From assembly GCA_020425125.1 (NCBI GenBank), contig JAGQRV010000018.1, positions 8,361-72,360 of the forward strand: a stretch of DNA of 64,000 nucleotides, given 5' to 3'. Source of the stretch: Paracoccaceae bacterium. GTDB lineage: Bacteria; Pseudomonadota; Alphaproteobacteria; Rhodobacterales; Rhodobacteraceae. The position numbers were made by a program, and so were the translations under genes. Shown here piece by piece: positions 16,565 to 25,573 of the stretch. The notes beneath the pieces are model-generated. The model was not told the origin of the DNA. It worked only from the letters and a program-made list of their open reading frames with translations, and did no database searches. Each line of letters starts with the position of its first letter. Positions within the stretch are counted from its first letter, which is position 1.

Positions 16565-19413
16565 GCTTCGGCGGCCTTGTTCGCACCCCGCTCGATGGCC
16601 GCCTTCAACTTGCGTTCCAACGCTTCCTGCCGCGCCCGCCCCATGATCTTCAACCCGAACATGTCCTTGACATAGAAGACGTCCACTGCCTGCGCACCGT
16701 AGGTCGCAATCTGGGCATTGGAGATGTAGATGTTGTTGCCTGCAAGCGTCCTGGCCAGGTCGTAGAGAAGGCCCGGACGGTCGCGCGCCTCGACCTCGAT
16801 GATGGTGTAGATATCGGACCCCTCGTTGTCGAACGCGATCGAGGTCGGGTGCTTGAAAGCGCGTTCGCGCTTCTTGATCCTGTCGCGGCGGATCATTTCC
16901 TCGCCGGCCAGCACCTCGCCGTGGAGCGTCTTGCGGATCATTGCCTTGACCCGGTCCATCCGGTCGGCGTCATAGGGTGATCCCTCGACATCCTGCACCC
17001 AGAAGACGGCGGTCGCGTATCCGTCCTTCGAGGTATAGGTGCGGGCGTCCACCACGTTCGCCCCGACCAGTGCCAGCGACCCGGCGAGGCGTGCGAAAAT
17101 GCCCGGGTGGTCCGCCATGGCGAAGCAGACGCGCGTGGCGTCGCGGGCCGTATCCTCCTCCAGATCGACCCGGATCTCGTCGTCGGCGATCCCGTCGAGA
17201 AGCTTGGCGAAGACGACCTGCGTCTCGGTCTGGAGTCCCTGCCAGTAGGGGCCGTAATGGCGCCCGGTTTCCTTCCTGAGCTTGGTCTTGTCCCAGTCCG
17301 CCAATGCCTCGCGCAGAAGCCGCTTGGCCTCGCTTTCCCGCGCCTCCCGGTTCACATCCTCCAGCCCCCGCGCCAGCGCGTCGGAGGTCTGGCGGTAGAG
17401 GTTGCGCAGCAGCATGGCCTTCCAGTTGTTCCAGACGCCCGGCCCGACCCCCATGATGTCGCACGAGGTGAGCACCAGAAGCAGGTCGAGGCGCTTCTGC
17501 GTCTTCACGGCCTTGGCGAAGTCCCGCACCGTCCGCGGGTCCGAGATGTCGCGCTTCTGCGCCATGTCCGACATCAGCAGGTGATAGCGTACCAGCCACT
17601 CGACAGTGGCGCATTCCTGCGGCTTCAGCCCGAGGCGCGGCGCCACCCGTCGGGCGATGCGTGCCCCGAGCACGGAATGGTCCTCGGGGCGGCCCTTGCC
17701 GATATCGTGCAGCAGCATCGCCACATAGAGCACGCGCCGGTTCACTCCGCCTTCGCGGAGGACCCGCGTCGAGAGCGGAAGCTCCTCGGTCAAATCGCCC
17801 CGTTCCAGCCGCGCCAGTACCGAGACGCACATGATAGTGTGTTCGTCCACCGTGTAGTGGTGGTACATGTTGAACTGCATCATCCCGATGATCGGCTGGA
17901 ATTCGGGCAGGAACGCGCCGAGGACTCCGGTCTCCTTCATCCGGGTCAGCGCGCGGTCGGGGTGGTCGCGGCGGACCAGAAGGCCGAGAAAGATCCGGTT
18001 CGCGACCGGATCGCGGCGCATGGAATCGTCGATCAGGTCGAGATTGGCGACCACCAGGCGGATGGCATCGGGATGCAGCGCGTATCCGGTGCGCAGCGCC
18101 TCGTCGAACAGCATCAGGAAGTTCAGCTTGTCCGCGAGGAAACCTGCCTCGCTCTCGAAGGTAATGCGGTTCTGCACGACCTTGAAGCCGGGCCTGACCG
18201 GCTTGCGTCGTGTCAGCAGGCCGCGCAGCCCGGGGGCGCGTTTCACGTGGGTCGCCTCCATCGCGGTCAGGAAGACCCGGGTCAGGTCGCCGACCCGGGT
18301 CGCATGACGGAAATAATCCTGCATGAAATGCTCGACCGCCCGGCGTCCCGCGCGGTCGACATAGCCAAGCCGATTCGCAACCTCGACCTGCAGATCGAAG
18401 GTCAGCTGGTCCATCGCCCGGCCGGAAATCAGGTGAAGCTGGTTGCGGACCGCCCAGAGGAAATTCTCGGCACGGTCGAAATATCGGAACTCGTCGGCGG
18501 TGAAGACTCCGATCGGCACCAGATCCGCCGACCGGTCGACGCCATGAACATATTTGGCGATCCAAAACAACGTCTGCAGGTCCCGCAGACCGCCCTTCCC
18601 TTCCTTCACGTTGGGCTCGACCACATAGCGCTGGCCGCCGGTCTTTTCGTGCCGGCTGTCCCGCTCCGCCAGCTTGGCCTCGATGAAATCGGTCGGGTTC
18701 CTGCTGAAGATCTCGTTCCTCAGCCGATCCTTCAGTTCGACCGCCAGAGGTTCGTAACCGTCGAGGTATCGCGCCTCCAGAAGCGCGGTGCGGATGGTGA
18801 AATCGTCCCGCGCAAGGCGCAGGCAATCGGCGACGGTCCGAGACGCATGACCCACCTTCAGCCGCATGTCCCAGAGCATGTAGAGCATGGATTCGATCAC
18901 GCTTTCGGCGAAGGCGGTGATCTTCCACGGCGTCAGGAACAGGAGGTCGACGTCCGAGAAGGGCGACATTTCGGCCCGGCCATAGCCGCCGACGCCGAGG
19001 ACGGCGATCTTTTCGGCCGTATCGGACGAGCGGACCGGGTGCAAATACTGCGTCGCGACGTAAAACGCCGCCCGCACGACGCAATCTGTCAGGTAGGCGT
19101 ACGAACGTACGGCAGGGCGGGCGTCGAGCGGATGCTCGGCAATGGCCTCGCCGATGGCATTGTAGCCGGCGCTGCGCCGCCGGGCGAGGATCGCCACCGC
19201 CGCAGCCCGGATGGCCTTTGAATCTTCGGCCTCGGCCAGAGCCTGGTCGAGTTCGGCACGTGCCCCGGCCGGATCGAAGATCTCTTCTTCGGGCCGGATC
19301 AGACGGTTGTCGACCAGGGCGGCAGCAGGTCGCGACCGCGGCCGCGCGCGCCGCTCGCCCGCCGTCGCCGACGTCGCAGAACGCGCCGGCGGCCTAGAAT
19401 CCGGCAACGCCAA
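16561..19413 (-). CDS. glnD: [Protein-PII] uridylyltransferase/uridylyl-removing enzyme
   Basis: About 950 residues. It senses glutamine and controls the uridylylation state of PII proteins (GlnB/GlnK). Domain order: nucleotidyltransferase with GVGGYGRAEMSPFSDVDLLF (140-160, including the catalytic D-x-D), the linker, an HD domain with LLHDIGKGRPEDHS near residue 575, and two C-terminal ACT domains (from about 730 and 840). No ATG or GTG is available near the expected N-terminus; the frame opens with TTG at 19413 or 19407, within the last 20 bases of the preceding lipoprotein gene. The exact start is thus uncertain. murJ follows with an ATGA overlap. Confidence 0.95.
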   Translation of the reverse strand: MALPDSRPPARSATSATAGERRARPRSRPAAALVDNRLIRPEEEIFDPAGARAELDQALAEAEDSKAIRAAAVAILARRRSAGYNAIGEAIAEHPLDARPAVRSYAYLTDCVVRAAFYVATQYLHPVRSSDTAEKIAVLGVGGYGRAEMSPFSDVDLLFLTPWKITAFAESVIESMLYMLWDMRLKVGHASRTVADCLRLARDDFTIRTALLEARYLDGYEPLAVELKDRLRNEIFSRNPTDFIEAKLAERDSRHEKTGGQRYVVEPNVKEGKGGLRDLQTLFWIAKYVHGVDRSADLVPIGVFTADEFRYFDRAENFLWAVRNQLHLISGRAMDQLTFDLQVEVANRLGYVDRAGRRAVEHFMQDYFRHATRVGDLTRVFLTAMEATHVKRAPGLRGLLTRRKPVRPGFKVVQNRITFESEAGFLADKLNFLMLFDEALRTGYALHPDAIRLVVANLDLIDDSMRRDPVANRIFLGLLVRRDHPDRALTRMKETGVLGAFLPEFQPIIGMMQFNMYHHYTVDEHTIMCVSVLARLERGDLTEELPLSTRVLREGGVNRRVLYVAMLLHDIGKGRPEDHSVLGARIARRVAPRLGLKPQECATVEWLVRYHLLMSDMAQKRDISDPRTVRDFAKAVKTQKRLDLLLVLTSCDIMGVGPGVWNNWKAMLLRNLYRQTSDALARGLEDVNREARESEAKRLLREALADWDKTKLRKETGRHYGPYWQGLQTETQVVFAKLLDGIADDEIRVDLEEDTARDATRVCFAMADHPGIFARLAGSLALVGANVVDARTYTSKDGYATAVFWVQDVEGSPYDADRMDRVKAMIRKTLHGEVLAGEEMIRRDRIKKRERAFKHPTSIAFDNEGSDIYTIIEVEARDRPGLLYDLARTLAGNNIYISNAQIATYGAQAVDVFYVKDMFGLKIMGRARQEALERKLKAAIERGANKAAEA

Positions 19414-20563
19414 AACTCGTGGGCGCGGGTTCGAGAATCTTTACCGCGCGGTTCTCGATCGTGGCGATGGACAATGCGCGCTCGTTGTTGCCGTTGGGCA
19501 GGAACCGGAACGCACCGCTGGCGCCCGCGAAGCCGCGCGCCTGGGTGAAGGATTTCGGTGACAGCGACTGCCCACCCTTCACCAGCGCCCCGATCGCGGC
19601 GATGCCGTCATAGCCCAGCCCGGCGATGGAATGGGGCGCAACCCCATAGGCGGCGGCGTAGCGGCTGTTGAACGCGCTCTGGGCCGCCGTGTCTGGTAGT
19701 GCGAACCATCCGCCCTGAAGTCCGGGCAGGGACAGCGCCGAGGCCGGAACGTCCCAGCGCGTCAGGCCGATATACTGGATCTCGCTGGGCGGCAGGCCGT
19801 TCTCCGGCAGAAGCTGGGACAGGATCGGCAGCGCCGAATCGGTGTTCGAGGTCAGGAACAGGGCCTGCGCACCGGTGCCCTTGGCGGCAGCAACGATGCC
19901 CGGAACGGCCTGGACGACCCCTTGCTGGGACATCTCGAAGCCCTGGGTTCCGGCGACGCGCATGCCGGCCTGGCCCGCGGCCGCCAGAATTGCATCGCGC
20001 CCCAGGGACTCGGCGGCCGAGTTGCCGGCTACCACCATGATGCTGTCGATGCCCCGGCTCTTGGCGTAGCCGACCAGTCGGCGGGCGGTGTTGTCGAAGG
20101 TGGGACCCATCACGAAGACATTGCCGCCTGCGATGGTCGGGTTGTTCGAGAAGCTGAGCACGGCGACGCCGCTTTTCGCGACCGCGACGCCGGCGGCATT
20201 GGCGGATTCGGCGAAGAGCGGACCGACGATCACGTCGGCGCCGTCGTTCACGGCGCTGACGGCAAGCTGGGCCGCACGGCCCGGGTCGCCGGCATCGTCA
20301 TAGACACGCAGATCGATGGCGACGCCCTGAAGATCCGCCACCGCGAGCCGCGCCGCATTGGTGAGGTTCTGGGCAAGCTGGGCCACGTTGGGATCGGACG
20401 CGCCCGTGGGCACGATCAGTGCGACCTGCACCGGCCCGTTCCCGGTTCCGGACCCGCCGCCGATGAGCGATCCGGTGCCGCAGGCCGCGAGCACCCCCGC
20501 AAAGGCAAACCCCGCCGCCGCCTTGAGAAACCGCCGTAAACCGGTATTGACCGCGTGTGCCAT
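19394..20563 (-). CDS. LpoA-like lipoprotein, penicillin-binding protein activator
   Basis: A 389-residue lipoprotein. The ATG at 20563 follows an AGAGAGGG site and gives a clean type II signal peptide ending GVLAAC, with the lipidated cysteine near residue 28, then a glycine/serine-rich linker (GTGSLIGGGSG). The rest is a periplasmic binding-protein fold like the C-terminal domain of LpoA/YraM (VALIVPTGASDPNVAQLAQ, then VIVGPLFAES). LpoA stimulates penicillin-binding protein 1A in gammaproteobacteria; the role in alphaproteobacteria is inferred. It is divergent from rsmI-yraN, the same neighbourhood as lpoA in other proteobacteria, which supports the call. Confidence 0.82.
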   Translation of the reverse strand: MAHAVNTGLRRFLKAAAGFAFAGVLAACGTGSLIGGGSGTGNGPVQVALIVPTGASDPNVAQLAQNLTNAARLAVADLQGVAIDLRVYDDAGDPGRAAQLAVSAVNDGADVIVGPLFAESANAAGVAVAKSGVAVLSFSNNPTIAGGNVFVMGPTFDNTARRLVGYAKSRGIDSIMVVAGNSAAESLGRDAILAAAGQAGMRVAGTQGFEMSQQGVVQAVPGIVAAAKGTGAQALFLTSNTDSALPILSQLLPENGLPPSEIQYIGLTRWDVPASALSLPGLQGGWFALPDTAAQSAFNSRYAAAYGVAPHSIAGLGYDGIAAIGALVKGGQSLSPKSFTQARGFAGASGAFRFLPNGNNERALSIATIENRAVKILEPAPTSFGVAGF

Positions 20564-20669
20564 GGGGTGCCCTCTCTCGTTCGTCATCCAATTGCGACCG
20601 CGCACGCTTGCCGCCCACCCTGCGCTCGTCTACGCAAGACCCTAGCCATCTCCGCCCGCAGGGCCAACT

Positions 20670-21548
20670 GTGAATTACCAGACAAGCCGACTCGCACCCG
20701 GCCTCTATATCGTCTCGACGCCCATTGGAACGGCCCGCGACATCACGCTGCGGGCGCTCGACACGCTGGCCTCCTGCGACATCCTCGTGGCCGAGGATAC
20801 GCGGAGCCTGAAGCATCTTCTGGCGATCCACGGCATCGCACTGGGCACCCGGCCGGTCTGGTCCTATCACGACCACAGCGATCCGTCCGTCCGCGAGCGG
20901 ATCATCGGCGCGATCGCGGCGGGTAGCAGCGTCGCCTATGCGGCCGAGGCCGGGACGCCGATGGTTTCGGATCCGGGTTTCGCGCTGGCCCGCGATGCCG
21001 AGCGGGCGGGGCAGGTCGTAACGGCCGTGCCGGGTGCCTCGGCGGTGCTGACCGCGCTGACGCTGTCCGGGCTGCCCACGGACCGGTTCCTGTTTCTCGG
21101 CTTCCTGCCGGCGAAGGCGGCGGCCCGCCGTGCGGCCATCGCCGAGGTGGCCGATATCCGCGCGACGCTGGTTCTCTACGAATCGCCCAAGCGGGTTCAG
21201 GGCTTGTTAGGCGATCTGGCGCAGGCTCTGGGCGAGAACCGGGAGGCTGCATTGTGCCGCGAACTCACAAAGCGATTCGAGGAAGTGCTGCGCCTGCCGC
21301 TCGGCGCGTTGATCGCGGCCTTGTCCGGCCGCGTGCTGAAGGGCGAATGCGTCGTCGTGCTGGCGCCGCCCGATGACCGCCCGGAACCGGCACAGGACGA
21401 TCTCAGGATGGCCTTGATGGCGGCGCTCAAGTCGTCTTCGGTCCGCGATGCGGCGACCGAGGTTGCGGCGCGGTTCGGCGTGCCGCGAAAGGGCGTGTAT
21501 CAACTGGCCCTGGACATCGCGGGGCAGACCGGCGGGGACACGGAGTGA
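20670..21548 (+). CDS. rsmI: 16S rRNA (cytidine-1402-2'-O)-methyltransferase
   Basis: A 292-residue SAM-dependent methyltransferase of the tetrapyrrole-methylase fold that modifies the ribosomal decoding centre. Signature segments: LYIVSTPIGTARDITLRALDTL, VAEDTRSLKHLL, SVAYAAEAGTPMVSDPGFALAR, and VLYESPKRV. Start is GTG at 20670. yraN follows with a GTGA overlap, and the LpoA-like gene is divergent, a conserved lpoA/rsmI/yraN context. The C-terminal domain (about 230-290) is the RsmI-specific helical part. Confidence 0.95.
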   Translation: MNYQTSRLAPGLYIVSTPIGTARDITLRALDTLASCDILVAEDTRSLKHLLAIHGIALGTRPVWSYHDHSDPSVRERIIGAIAAGSSVAYAAEAGTPMVSDPGFALARDAERAGQVVTAVPGASAVLTALTLSGLPTDRFLFLGFLPAKAAARRAAIAEVADIRATLVLYESPKRVQGLLGDLAQALGENREAALCRELTKRFEEVLRLPLGALIAALSGRVLKGECVVVLAPPDDRPEPAQDDLRMALMAALKSSSVRDAATEVAARFGVPRKGVYQLALDIAGQTGGDTE

Positions 21549-21895
21549 GCGGCCTCCGCTCGCATCTGGGCGGCCTCTCCGCCGAGGCGGCTGTCGAAGC
21601 GCATTACGCTGCCCGCGGCGCCCGCTGCGTGCAGCGGCGCTGGCGCGGCGCCGGCGGCGAGATCGACCTCATCTTCGAGGAACCGGGCGCGGTGGTCTTT
21701 GTCGAGGTCAAGCACGCCCGCGATTTCGCCACTGCCGCGCGGCGCATCAGTGCCGCGCAGCGCAGCCGGCTGTTCGCCGCGGCCGAAACCTATCTTGGCA
21801 GGTTTCCCGAAGGCCCGCTGCAGGACTGCCGGTTCGATGTCGCGCTGGTCGACGGAACCGGCCGGATCGAGATCGCGGAGAACGCCTTTTCCTGA
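21545..21895 (+). CDS. YraN family endonuclease-like protein (UPF0102)
   Basis: A 116-residue protein with the PD-(D/E)xK nuclease fold typical of YraN/UPF0102: GGEIDLIFEEPGAVVFVEVKHA (about 37-58) contains the D, the E and the E-V-K active-site residues, preceded by AAEAAVEAHYAARGA. Members are compared to Holliday-junction resolvases, but the function has not been settled. The GTG start overlaps the rsmI stop as GTGA, so translation is coupled. Confidence 0.85.
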   Translation: MSGLRSHLGGLSAEAAVEAHYAARGARCVQRRWRGAGGEIDLIFEEPGAVVFVEVKHARDFATAARRISAAQRSRLFAAAETYLGRFPEGPLQDCRFDVALVDGTGRIEIAENAFS

Positions 21896-21959
21896 CCGGA
21901 TTGCGGTGCTCCCTGCTTTGGGCCATTGAGGTGGCGCCACGGCCAACGGGGAGAACTTC

Positions 21960-22907
21960 ATGCGTGTCGCCTTCCAGATGGACCCGATCCAGTCCGTCAA
22001 TATCGATGCGGACAGCAGCTTTCGCATCGCGATCGAGGCGCAGGACCGCGGACACACGCTTCACTACTACCATCCCGACCGGCTGCGCTTCGAAGAAGGG
22101 CGCGTCCGGGCGACCGGGCAGGCGATGTCGCTCCGCCGCGAGAAGGGCAACCACGTCACGCTCGGCCCCGAGGAGGCCCTGGAACTGGGCGACTTCGACG
22201 TTGTCTGGCTGCGTCAGGATCCGCCCTTCGACATGAACTACATCACCACGACCCACATCCTTGACCATCTGGCACCGGGCACGCTGGTGGTGAACGACCC
22301 GTTCTGGGTCCGGAACTTCCCGGAAAAACTTCTGGTGCTGCGCTTCCCGCACCTCACCCCGGCCACGACGATCACCCGCGATCTGGCCACCCTGAAGGCG
22401 TTCCGCGACCGGCACGGCGACATGATCCTGAAGCCGCTCTATGGCAATGGCGGGGCCGGCGTGTTTCGCCTCGGCCGCGATGATTTCAACCTGAACGCGC
22501 TGCATGAACTGTTCACAGGGTTTATGCGTGAGCCGTTGATCGCCCAGCAATTCCTGCCCGACGTGGTGAACGGCGACAAGCGGATCATCCTGGTCGATGG
22601 CGAGCCGGTGGGCGCAATCAACCGCGTTCCCCAGAAGGGCGAAACCCGGTCGAACATGCATGTGGGCGGCAAGGCCGAGCCCGCGACCCTGACCGAACGC
22701 GACCGCGAGATTTGCGCCGCCATCGGCCCGACCCTGCGGGAGCACGGCCAGATCTTCGTCGGTATCGACGTCATCGGCCAATACCTGACCGAGATCAACG
22801 TCACCTCGCCCACCGGCCTGCAGGAACTGGAACGCTTCAATGGCGTGAATGTCACCGCCCGGATCTGGGAGGCGATCGAAGCGAGGTGCACCTCCGTCGC
22901 CAGCTGA
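21960..22907 (+). CDS. gshB: Glutathione synthase
   Basis: A 315-residue ATP-grasp ligase that adds glycine to gamma-glutamylcysteine. N-terminal domain: MRVAFQMDPIQSVNIDADSS, with WLRQDPPFDMNYITTTH. The ATP-grasp core includes MILKPLYGNGGAGVFRL (P-loop-like glycines), GDKRIILVDGEPVGAINRVP, and the metal-binding TEINVTSPTGLQEL near the end. Size and motifs are normal for the bacterial family. GGGGAG lies six bases before the ATG. A hairpin overlaps the stop codon. Confidence 0.97.
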   Translation: MRVAFQMDPIQSVNIDADSSFRIAIEAQDRGHTLHYYHPDRLRFEEGRVRATGQAMSLRREKGNHVTLGPEEALELGDFDVVWLRQDPPFDMNYITTTHILDHLAPGTLVVNDPFWVRNFPEKLLVLRFPHLTPATTITRDLATLKAFRDRHGDMILKPLYGNGGAGVFRLGRDDFNLNALHELFTGFMREPLIAQQFLPDVVNGDKRIILVDGEPVGAINRVPQKGETRSNMHVGGKAEPATLTERDREICAAIGPTLREHGQIFVGIDVIGQYLTEINVTSPTGLQELERFNGVNVTARIWEAIEARCTSVAS

Positions 22908-22922
22908 CGCATCGTCAGCTTT
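22902..22922 (+). terminator. Hairpin at the gshB stop
   Basis: A perfect 8-bp stem (22902-22909 with 22913-22920) with a three-base loop, followed by TT. The stem includes the gshB stop codon (22905-22907). It could act as a weak terminator. Confidence 0.5.
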
Positions 22923-23007
22923 GCATATGTGGTATGCCGGCCTTTCGGACTTGGAGGATGGCATGTGTGCAGTTGCAGCATAAATTTGGCGACGAAAGGA
23001 AATCGCC

Positions 23008-23184
23008 ATGACCATCCATGTACCCGCTTTCTCCGCCTCCAACGCCCGCGCCGCGGCACGGATCGACGATCTGTTCGAGCCATACTTCAACCGTGAGGAC
23101 ATTGCGCGCCGGCCCAAGACCGTTGGCACTCACGGCGAGCCGGTCGAGGCGCTGGAGCAGATGTACGCCTATTACGAAGGCTGA
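23008..23184 (+). CDS. Small conserved protein, 58 residues
   Basis: An ATG with AAGGA eight bases upstream opens a 58-residue frame: MTIHVPAFSASNARAAARID at the start, EPYFNREDIARRPKT in the middle, and EALEQMYAYYEG at the end. It is soluble, with aromatic residues near the C-terminus; no signal peptide, membrane helix or cysteine. A very good intrinsic terminator 29 bases after the stop shows that it is a separate transcription unit. The region upstream (22923-23000) is AT-richer than its surroundings and may hold the promoter. I do not recognise a family with known function, but the codon usage and signals look like a real gene. Confidence 0.72.
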   Translation: MTIHVPAFSASNARAAARIDDLFEPYFNREDIARRPKTVGTHGEPVEALEQMYAYYEG

Positions 23185-23212
23185 ACCGGCCTCGGTCGGT
23201 CAAGGGAGTCCA

Positions 23213-23240
23213 GCCCGCCAGGCGCTCTGGCGGGCCTTTT
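23213..23240 (+). terminator. Intrinsic terminator
   Basis: A perfect 9-bp GC-rich stem (23213-23221 with 23227-23235), loop GCGCT, then CTTTT. This is the most classical rho-independent terminator in the window. It ends the 58-residue gene; on the minus strand it lies just after yifB and may serve that gene too. Confidence 0.85.
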
Positions 23241-23253
23241 GATTCCGACCGCC

Positions 23254-24765
23254 CTATCGTGACGCCGACGGCAGGCGGTATCCGAGCGCCTCGGCGACGT
23301 GATCGCGCCTGACGGCTTCGTCACCGGCAAGGTCGGCAATGGTGCGCGCCACGCGGAGCACCCGATGATATCCGCGCGCGGTCAGACCGAACCTGTCCGC
23401 GGCACGGATCAGAAGCGCGCGACCCTCGCTGTCCGGCGTCGCCACCGCCTCCAGCAGGGTTCCTTCGGCATCTGCATTCACCCGTACCGCGTCGTTCCGA
23501 GCGTAGCGGTCGGTCTGAATGTCTCGTGCCGCGGCAACCCGCGCCGCTGCGACGGCCGAGCTGTCGCCCGATGGCGGCAGATCGAGATCCTGGAACGCCA
23601 CCGGCGGAACTTCGACGCGCAGGTCGAAGCGGTCCATCAACGGCCCCGAGATCCGCCCCATATACTCGTCGCCGCAGTTCGGCACGCGGGCGCAGGCCCG
23701 CGCCGGATCCGACATGTACCCGCAACGGCAGGGATTGGCCGCCGCGACCAGCAGGAAGCGCGCCGGATAGCGCACATGGGCGTTCGCACGGCTGACGACC
23801 ACGTCACCGGTCTCGACGGGCTGGCGCAGCGTCTCGAGCACCGCGCGCGGAAACTCGGGCAGTTCGTCGAGAAACAGCACGCCATTGTGGGCGAGCGAAA
23901 TCTCGCCCGGCTTCGCGCCCCGTCCGCCGCCGACAATGGAGGCGACCGAAGCGGTATGATGCGGCCGCCGGAACGGCCGGGCCCGAGAGATGCCGCCATC
24001 GTCGAGAAGTCCTGCCAGCGAATGGATCATCGATGTTTCGAGCGCCTCGGCCGGGGTCAATGGTGGCAGCAGGGCGGGCAGGCGTGAGGCCAGCATCGAC
24101 TTGCCCGAGCCCGGCGGGCCGGTCATCAGCAGGTGGTGCCGCCCCGCGGCCGCGATCTCGAGCGCCCGCTTGGCCCGTTCTTGTCCCTTCACGTCGATCA
24201 GGTCGCCACCGTCGAATCCGGTGACGACCTCACCCGGCTGGGCGTCGGCCAGAGGCGCCTGTCCGGTGAAATGGCGGACCACCTCGGCCAGGGACCCGGC
24301 AGCCAGGACGCGGACATCGCCGACCCAGGCGGCCTCGGCCCCGCAGGCGCGGGGGCAGATCAGTGCGCGATCCTCGGCCGCGGCGGCGAGGGTAGCGGGA
24401 AGCGCTCCGACAACGGAATGCAGCGTCCCGTCGAGCGACATTTCGCCCAGGGCCAGCGTTTCGGCCACGTCCTCACGCGGCACGATGTCGAGCGCGGCCA
24501 GCAGGGCAAGCGCGATCGGCAGGTCGAAATGTGCCCCTTCCTTGGGCAGGTCGGCCGGCGAAAGGTTGATCGTGACCCGCTTTGCAGGAAGCGCGATCGA
24601 CATGGAATTGAGTGCCGTGCGGACCCGGTCGCGCGCTTCGCTGACTGCCTTGTCGGGAAGACCGACGATGGAGAAGGCGGGCAGGCCCGGCGTGACGGCG
24701 CACTGGACCTCGACCAAGCGGGCCTCGATCCCCTCGAAGGCCACCGTGAAGGCCCGCGCCACCAT
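23254..24765 (-). CDS. comM: YifB/ComM family Mg-chelatase-like AAA ATPase
   Basis: A 503-residue protein. N-terminal ChlI-like domain (about 1-175: GLPAFSIVGLPDKAVSEARDRVRTAL, then VTINLSPADLPKEG), a central AAA+ domain with Walker A MTGPPGSGKSMLA (near 215) and Walker B GVLFLDELPEF, and a C-terminal Mg_chelatase_C domain. A cysteine cluster CRCGYMSDPARACARVPNC is typical of this family. ComM of Vibrio and Haemophilus is a hexameric helicase that drives branch migration in natural transformation; in Rhodobacter relatives it is linked to uptake of gene-transfer-agent DNA, by inference. It begins the string gst, phosphatase, cobU only in position; all are on the minus strand. Confidence 0.92.
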   Translation of the reverse strand: MVARAFTVAFEGIEARLVEVQCAVTPGLPAFSIVGLPDKAVSEARDRVRTALNSMSIALPAKRVTINLSPADLPKEGAHFDLPIALALLAALDIVPREDVAETLALGEMSLDGTLHSVVGALPATLAAAAEDRALICPRACGAEAAWVGDVRVLAAGSLAEVVRHFTGQAPLADAQPGEVVTGFDGGDLIDVKGQERAKRALEIAAAGRHHLLMTGPPGSGKSMLASRLPALLPPLTPAEALETSMIHSLAGLLDDGGISRARPFRRPHHTASVASIVGGGRGAKPGEISLAHNGVLFLDELPEFPRAVLETLRQPVETGDVVVSRANAHVRYPARFLLVAAANPCRCGYMSDPARACARVPNCGDEYMGRISGPLMDRFDLRVEVPPVAFQDLDLPPSGDSSAVAAARVAAARDIQTDRYARNDAVRVNADAEGTLLEAVATPDSEGRALLIRAADRFGLTARGYHRVLRVARTIADLAGDEAVRRDHVAEALGYRLPSASR

Positions 24766-24813
24766 CGTTGCAGACTCCCGCCGCCGAACGGGGCCAATCT
24801 TCGGCGTCAGGGT

Positions 24814-25515
24814 TTAAGACGGGTTAACCGTCTGCGGCTCGGGCCAGGGAACCCGGTCGAAATCACACCGGTAGAAGTCCTGATCCGGCCCCTCGGCGAG
24901 TCCGGCGGCCCGCCACCGCCGGAAAGCCGGGTCGGCGAGGTGGGCATCCACATAGGCGCGGGCACCGGCGCTGACGGGAAGCCCGTAGCCCGCAATCCGC
25001 ATGGCGACGGGGGCGAAGAACGCGTCGGCGACCGAATAATCCCCGCAGAGCCAGGGTCCGGGGCGTCCCGTTGCCGCGCGCGCCCAATCCCAGAGCAGTT
25101 CGATCCGGGCAAGGTCGGCGGCCACGTGCTCGTTGACCGGTACGCCGCGATAGGCGGCACGCAGGTTCATCGGGCAGGCCTCGCGCAGGGCGGCAAACCC
25201 GGCATGCATTTCGGCCGCGAGGCTGCGGGCGACGGCGCGGATGTCGGGATCGGCGGGCCAGAGTCCCGCGGCGGGAAAGCGGGCGGCCAGCTCCTCGGCG
25301 ATGGCAAGGCTTTCGGCGATCACCGCGCCGGTTGGCAGGCGCAGGGCGGGAACCGTGCGGGCGGGCGCGAACTCCGCCAGAAGGCTGCGGAAGTCCTCGG
25401 TATAGAGACGTCCGAAGCGGCAGGGCACGGGCAGCGCGAAACGCTCGACCAGCAGGCCGATCCGCATCGACCAGCTTGAATAGGAGCGGTCGCCAAGGAG
25501 TAGAAGAAGGCTCAT
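24814..25515 (-). CDS. Glutathione S-transferase family protein
   Basis: A 233-residue GST with an N-terminal thioredoxin-fold domain (MSLLLLLGDRSYSSWSMRIGL, with the SYSSWS catalytic-serine region, residues ~10-16) and a C-terminal helical domain (about 90-215, with WLCGDYSVADAFFAPVAMRI, the conserved N-capping/GST motif). The glutathione-binding VPALRLPTGAVIAESLAI is recognisable. It resembles the GST3/zeta-like group often annotated only as glutathione S-transferase; the substrate is unknown. The ATG at 25515 is chosen by homology; the frame extends further without support. Confidence 0.85.
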   Translation of the reverse strand: MSLLLLLGDRSYSSWSMRIGLLVERFALPVPCRFGRLYTEDFRSLLAEFAPARTVPALRLPTGAVIAESLAIAEELAARFPAAGLWPADPDIRAVARSLAAEMHAGFAALREACPMNLRAAYRGVPVNEHVAADLARIELLWDWARAATGRPGPWLCGDYSVADAFFAPVAMRIAGYGLPVSAGARAYVDAHLADPAFRRWRAAGLAEGPDQDFYRCDFDRVPWPEPQTVNPS

Positions 25516-25573
25516 GGCGTCAGCTAGCACGGATGGGTGCGGTGCCGCCAACGAATGGTGCTGATGCCCGGCA

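Noticed and set aside
17107-19221. 704-codon plus-strand frame opposite glnD
   Set aside because: Shadow of glnD; low-complexity His/Gln/Arg-rich translation with no motif.
24814-24830. TTAA-N6-TTAAC as a CtrA box before yifB/comM
   Set aside because: The spacing is six, not seven, and one arm is the stop-codon area of the gst gene.
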